NCBI GenBank assembly: GCA_045647885.1
Contig: JAZRMX010000015.1
Span: 1-64,000 of the forward strand
DNA from: HGM04593 sp045647885
GTDB lineage: Bacteria; Bacteroidota; Bacteroidia; Bacteroidales; Bacteroidaceae
Reading direction: 5' to 3'
DNA: 64,000 nucleotides
The position numbers and the translations under genes are program-made. Positions 61,338-64,000 of the stretch are shown one piece after another (position 1 is the stretch's first letter; each line of letters starts with the position of its first letter). The notes under the pieces are model-generated. The model worked only from the letters and a program-made list of their open reading frames with translations, ran no database searches and was not told the DNA's origin.

Positions 61338-63425
61338 ATGAAAAGATTCCTGCTCGCAACCCTGCTTTTTGTAAGCCTCACCATCGTAGCACAAGAGAAG
61401 ATACGCGTAGCCTGCATAGGAAACAGCGTAACATACGGCTACGGACATAACACCCCCACCGAGACATCATACCCTGCGCAGCTTGGCAAGATGCTTGGCG
61501 AGAGATACACCGTTGGTAACTTTGGTAAATCGGGAGCCACCCTGCTGAACAAGGGACACCGCCCATACACCCAACAGGCAGAATACAAGGCGGCACTGGA
61601 ATTCAAACCGGATATTGCCATTATACACCTCGGACTCAACGACACCGACCCGCGCAACTGGCCCAACTATCGCGACCAATTCATCCCCGATTACCTTGCA
61701 CTCATTGACACCCTGCGCAAAGTAAACCCGAAGGTAGAGATAAAAATCTGCCGAATGACACCAATATTCCATTGGCACAAAAGGTTCAAGAGCGGTACAC
61801 GCGACTGGTATTGGCAGATTCAGGAAGCCATTGAAGCTGTTGCAGAGATTGCGAAAGTTGAACTTATAGATTTCCAGGAGTTGCTCTACAACCGCCCCGA
61901 CCTTATGCCCGACGCCCTGCACCCTAACGAAAAGGGCGCCACCATACTTGCCGAAAGAGTATATACAGCCATTACAGGAATATTCGGAAATGGACTGCTT
62001 GCACTACCTGCAATTTACAGCGACAATATGGTAATTCAGCGCGACGAGCCCTTCACGCTATGCGGAACGGCCGATGCCGGTGATAAAGTCACAGCACAAC
62101 TGGGCAAGCAGAAACGCTCTACCATTACCTCAAGCAATGGAAAATGGGAAATTACATTCAAACCGCTGAAAGCCGATGGTAAAACCCACACACTCACAGT
62201 GGAGAGCAAAAAGAGAAAGATTGTTTTAGAAAATATCATTGTGGGCGAGGTATGGCTTTGCTCTGGACAATCGAATATGGCATTTATGGTTAAGGAGAGC
62301 TCACACGCACAAGAAAGCCTGCAAGGATGCGATGCCAGGAACATTCGACTCTACAATATGAAGCCGCGTGTCTATACCGACAACATAGAATGGAGCGTTG
62401 AAGACCTAGAAAAACTGAATTCACACCAATATTACCAACCCACAAAATGGGAGCAAGCCAACCAGAAGACGGTAAACGACTTTTCCGCCGTAGCTTACCA
62501 CTTCGGAGCAATGCTCGCCGACTCGCTCGGTGTGCCGGTGGGGCTTATATGCAACGCCGTGGGAGGAGCTCCTGCCGAAGCATTCATTGACCGTAAAACG
62601 CTCGAATGGCACCCACAATTAGTGGATATTCTCTATAATTGGAAACAGAACGATATGATACAGGATTGGTGTCGCGGGCGAGCTGCACAAAACATAAAGA
62701 AGAGTAGCAATCCATTGCAACGCCACCCCTACGAACCCGCCTACCTCTACGAAACAGGCATCGCACCCATAGCGACATACCCTATTAAAGGAGTTATATG
62801 GTACCAAGGCGAGTCCAATGCCCACAATGTGGAGCTACACGAGGCAATCTTCCCCACCCTTGTGAAAAGCTGGAGAACAACGTGGAGCAAAGAGAATATG
62901 CCATTCTATTTTGTACAGCTATCAAGCATAGAGCGCCCGTCGTGGCCTCACTTCCGCGACTCACAGCGCCGCCTTGCCGCCAAGATAGAGAACTGCGCCT
63001 TTGCTGTATCGAGCGACAAAGGCGACAAATGGGATGTACACCCAAAGAACAAGAAGCCCATCGGCGAACGCCTTGCACGCCAGGCACTGCACAACACTTA
63101 TGCAAAAAAACATATAACACCGTGCGGCCCCACCATTGAGAAAGCCGAGAGAAAAGGAAACTCCGTAATACTCACCTTCTCTCACGCACAAGGTATGAAA
63201 AGCAGCGACGGAGAGCCGTTGCGCACCTTTGAGGTTGCTGGAGAAAAAGGGAACTTCCACCCAGCCGAGGTTATTGAGATAAAAGGCAATACCATAAAAG
63301 TGAAATCTTGCGAGGTAAAGATACCTTACCGCGCACGCTACGGCTGGCAACCATTTACAACAGCCAACCTTGTAAACGACGAAGAATTGCCCGCAAGCAC
63401 ATTCGAGGTTAAAGTAAATAAATGA
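61338..63425 (+). CDS. two-domain sialate O-acetylesterase
   Basis: A 695-residue secreted esterase with signal peptide MKRFLLATLLFVSLTIVA. The N-terminal SGNH domain (about 22-215) has GNSVTYGYG, GLNDTD and DALHP. The C-terminal domain (about 225-695) is a sialate O-acetylesterase-type SGNH hydrolase with CSGQSNMAF, WYQGESNA and WDVHP. Both active sites look complete. This two-domain arrangement resembles EstA of Bacteroides, which removes 9-O-acetyl groups so that sialidases can act. It directly follows the sialidase gene. The tail of the transcript has a terminator shared with kbl. Confidence 0.92.
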   Translation: MKRFLLATLLFVSLTIVAQEKIRVACIGNSVTYGYGHNTPTETSYPAQLGKMLGERYTVGNFGKSGATLLNKGHRPYTQQAEYKAALEFKPDIAIIHLGLNDTDPRNWPNYRDQFIPDYLALIDTLRKVNPKVEIKICRMTPIFHWHKRFKSGTRDWYWQIQEAIEAVAEIAKVELIDFQELLYNRPDLMPDALHPNEKGATILAERVYTAITGIFGNGLLALPAIYSDNMVIQRDEPFTLCGTADAGDKVTAQLGKQKRSTITSSNGKWEITFKPLKADGKTHTLTVESKKRKIVLENIIVGEVWLCSGQSNMAFMVKESSHAQESLQGCDARNIRLYNMKPRVYTDNIEWSVEDLEKLNSHQYYQPTKWEQANQKTVNDFSAVAYHFGAMLADSLGVPVGLICNAVGGAPAEAFIDRKTLEWHPQLVDILYNWKQNDMIQDWCRGRAAQNIKKSSNPLQRHPYEPAYLYETGIAPIATYPIKGVIWYQGESNAHNVELHEAIFPTLVKSWRTTWSKENMPFYFVQLSSIERPSWPHFRDSQRRLAAKIENCAFAVSSDKGDKWDVHPKNKKPIGERLARQALHNTYAKKHITPCGPTIEKAERKGNSVILTFSHAQGMKSSDGEPLRTFEVAGEKGNFHPAEVIEIKGNTIKVKSCEVKIPYRARYGWQPFTTANLVNDEELPASTFEVKVNK

Positions 63426-63443
63426 CTAGTGTCATATACGACG

Positions 63444-63473
63444 AAAGAGGGTGACCTGTAAGTCACCCTCTTT
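63444..63473. terminator. terminator between esterase and kbl
   Basis: A perfect 12-bp stem (63444-63455 with 63462-63473) with a CTGTAA loop. Its core GGGTGAC-CT..A-GTCACCC is shared with the terminator at 9197-9226. Confidence 0.75.
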
Positions 63474-63500
63474 CCTTTGTATATATAAATAAGTATCTTA

Positions 63501-64000
63501 TTACTTAATAACGCCAAGCTCCTTACCCACCTTGATGAATGCAGCAATAGCCTTGTCGAGATGCTCGGGCTCGTGAGCCGCAGAGAGCTGAACGCGTATA
63601 CGCGCCTGACCCTTCGGAACAACGGGGTAATAGAAACCAGTCACAAAGATACCCTCCTCGGCCATCTTCTGTGCAAACACCTGTGAAAGAGGAGCATCGT
63701 AAAGCATTACTGCGCAGATTGCCGACTGGGTGGGTTTGATATCAAAACCGGCAGCAAGCATCTTGTCGCGGAAATAATTTACGTTGTTCTGCAATTTTGT
63801 GTGCAAAGCATCACTCTCGGCAAGCATCTTGAACATCTCAATAGAAGCACCCACTACTGAAGGGGGCAAAGAGTTTGAGAAGAGATAAGGACGTGAACGC
63901 TGACGCAACATATCGATAATCTCCTTACGGCCTGTTGTGAAACCACCTACAGCACCACCGAAAGCCTTACCGAGAGTTCCGGTGAAAATATCAATGCGGC
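63501..64000 (-). CDS. kbl: glycine C-acetyltransferase (partial)
   Basis: The C-terminal 166 codons of a PLP-dependent alpha-oxoamine synthase that splits 2-amino-3-ketobutyrate to glycine and acetyl-CoA in threonine catabolism. The gene continues left of the protein beyond 64000, so the N-terminus is outside the window. The PLP lysine is in GTLGKAFGGAVGG, just inside the edge. RPYLFSNSLPP and RIRVQLSAAHEPEHLDKA are characteristic of Kbl. A start at ATG 63911 is not real, because the conserved sequence runs through it. Closely related 8-amino-7-oxononanoate synthase is the main alternative. Confidence 0.9.
   Translation of the reverse strand, partial: RIDIFTGTLGKAFGGAVGGFTTGRKEIIDMLRQRSRPYLFSNSLPPSVVGASIEMFKMLAESDALHTKLQNNVNYFRDKMLAAGFDIKPTQSAICAVMLYDAPLSQVFAQKMAEEGIFVTGFYYPVVPKGQARIRVQLSAAHEPEHLDKAIAAFIKVGKELGVIK

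Noticed and set aside
63501..63911. A complete 136-residue gene starting at 63911
   Set aside because: The conserved Kbl sequence, including the PLP lysine, continues in frame upstream to the window edge, so this is a partial gene.

Overview
This window reads as chromosome of a gut-type Bacteroidales bacterium. The evidence is the set of lineage-typical genes (N-succinylornithine carbamoyltransferase, UpxY antiterminator, type IX secretion 'plug' DUF5103 protein, DUF4834, anaerobic sulfatase maturase, NagB fused to a PIG-L domain). Promoters follow the Bacteroidetes sigma pattern (TTTG, about 19 nt, TAnnTTTG), often with TTCG replacing the last four bases. Most genes end in perfect hairpin terminators, several of which also serve the convergent neighbour. 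I cannot assign a genus from sequence alone.

Layout. 1-3442 is an arsenic/organoarsenical operon (arsR, ArsF-like lipoprotein, ArsG-like CcdA transporter, mini-thioredoxin, ArsP-like permease, arsC) with two matching ArsR-type operators. It differs in codon use from the rest and is followed by a decayed gene fragment, so it looks acquired. 3805-9192 holds tamB, probably starting at ATT, and the arginine-pathway transcarbamylase. 9254-12457 holds a TSUP permease and a BlaI/M56-TonB sensor pair behind three identical-geometry operators. 12512-18868 is housekeeping: rarA, fhs, glnS and a TPR protein. 18909-24975 is envelope-related: manC, UpxY with a WecA-type transferase, a T9SS plug protein, a DUF1460 amidase and an OmpA lipoprotein. 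25191-32566 holds proS, a lipid A acyltransferase, tRNA-Arg(CCG), asnA, ung and lptD.

33402-37867 is a tight four-gene cluster: VTC-type polyphosphate polymerase, DUF4956 membrane protein, DUF2490 outer-membrane barrel, and a dockerin-like/beta-helix carbohydrate-binding exoprotein. It is the best candidate here for a poorly described system. 37939-47719 is again housekeeping (pyrH, birA, YjbR, YraN, tadA, pssA/psd, dnaE, trxA).

47823-63425 is a host-glycan foraging region. A sulfatase, its maturase and a NagB/PIG-L fusion form one operon. Separate units encode a ROK kinase, a GH20 hexosaminidase, a 1,692-residue SGNH-sialidase fusion and a two-domain sialate O-acetylesterase. Together they could de-O-acetylate, desialylate, desulfate and strip GlcNAc/GalNAc from mucin-type glycans and pass amino sugars to central metabolism. 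Two points stand out: the NagB domain lacks the canonical catalytic Asp and His, and the sialidase and GH20 promoters each carry a palindrome. The window ends inside a kbl (glycine C-acetyltransferase) gene read on the minus strand.
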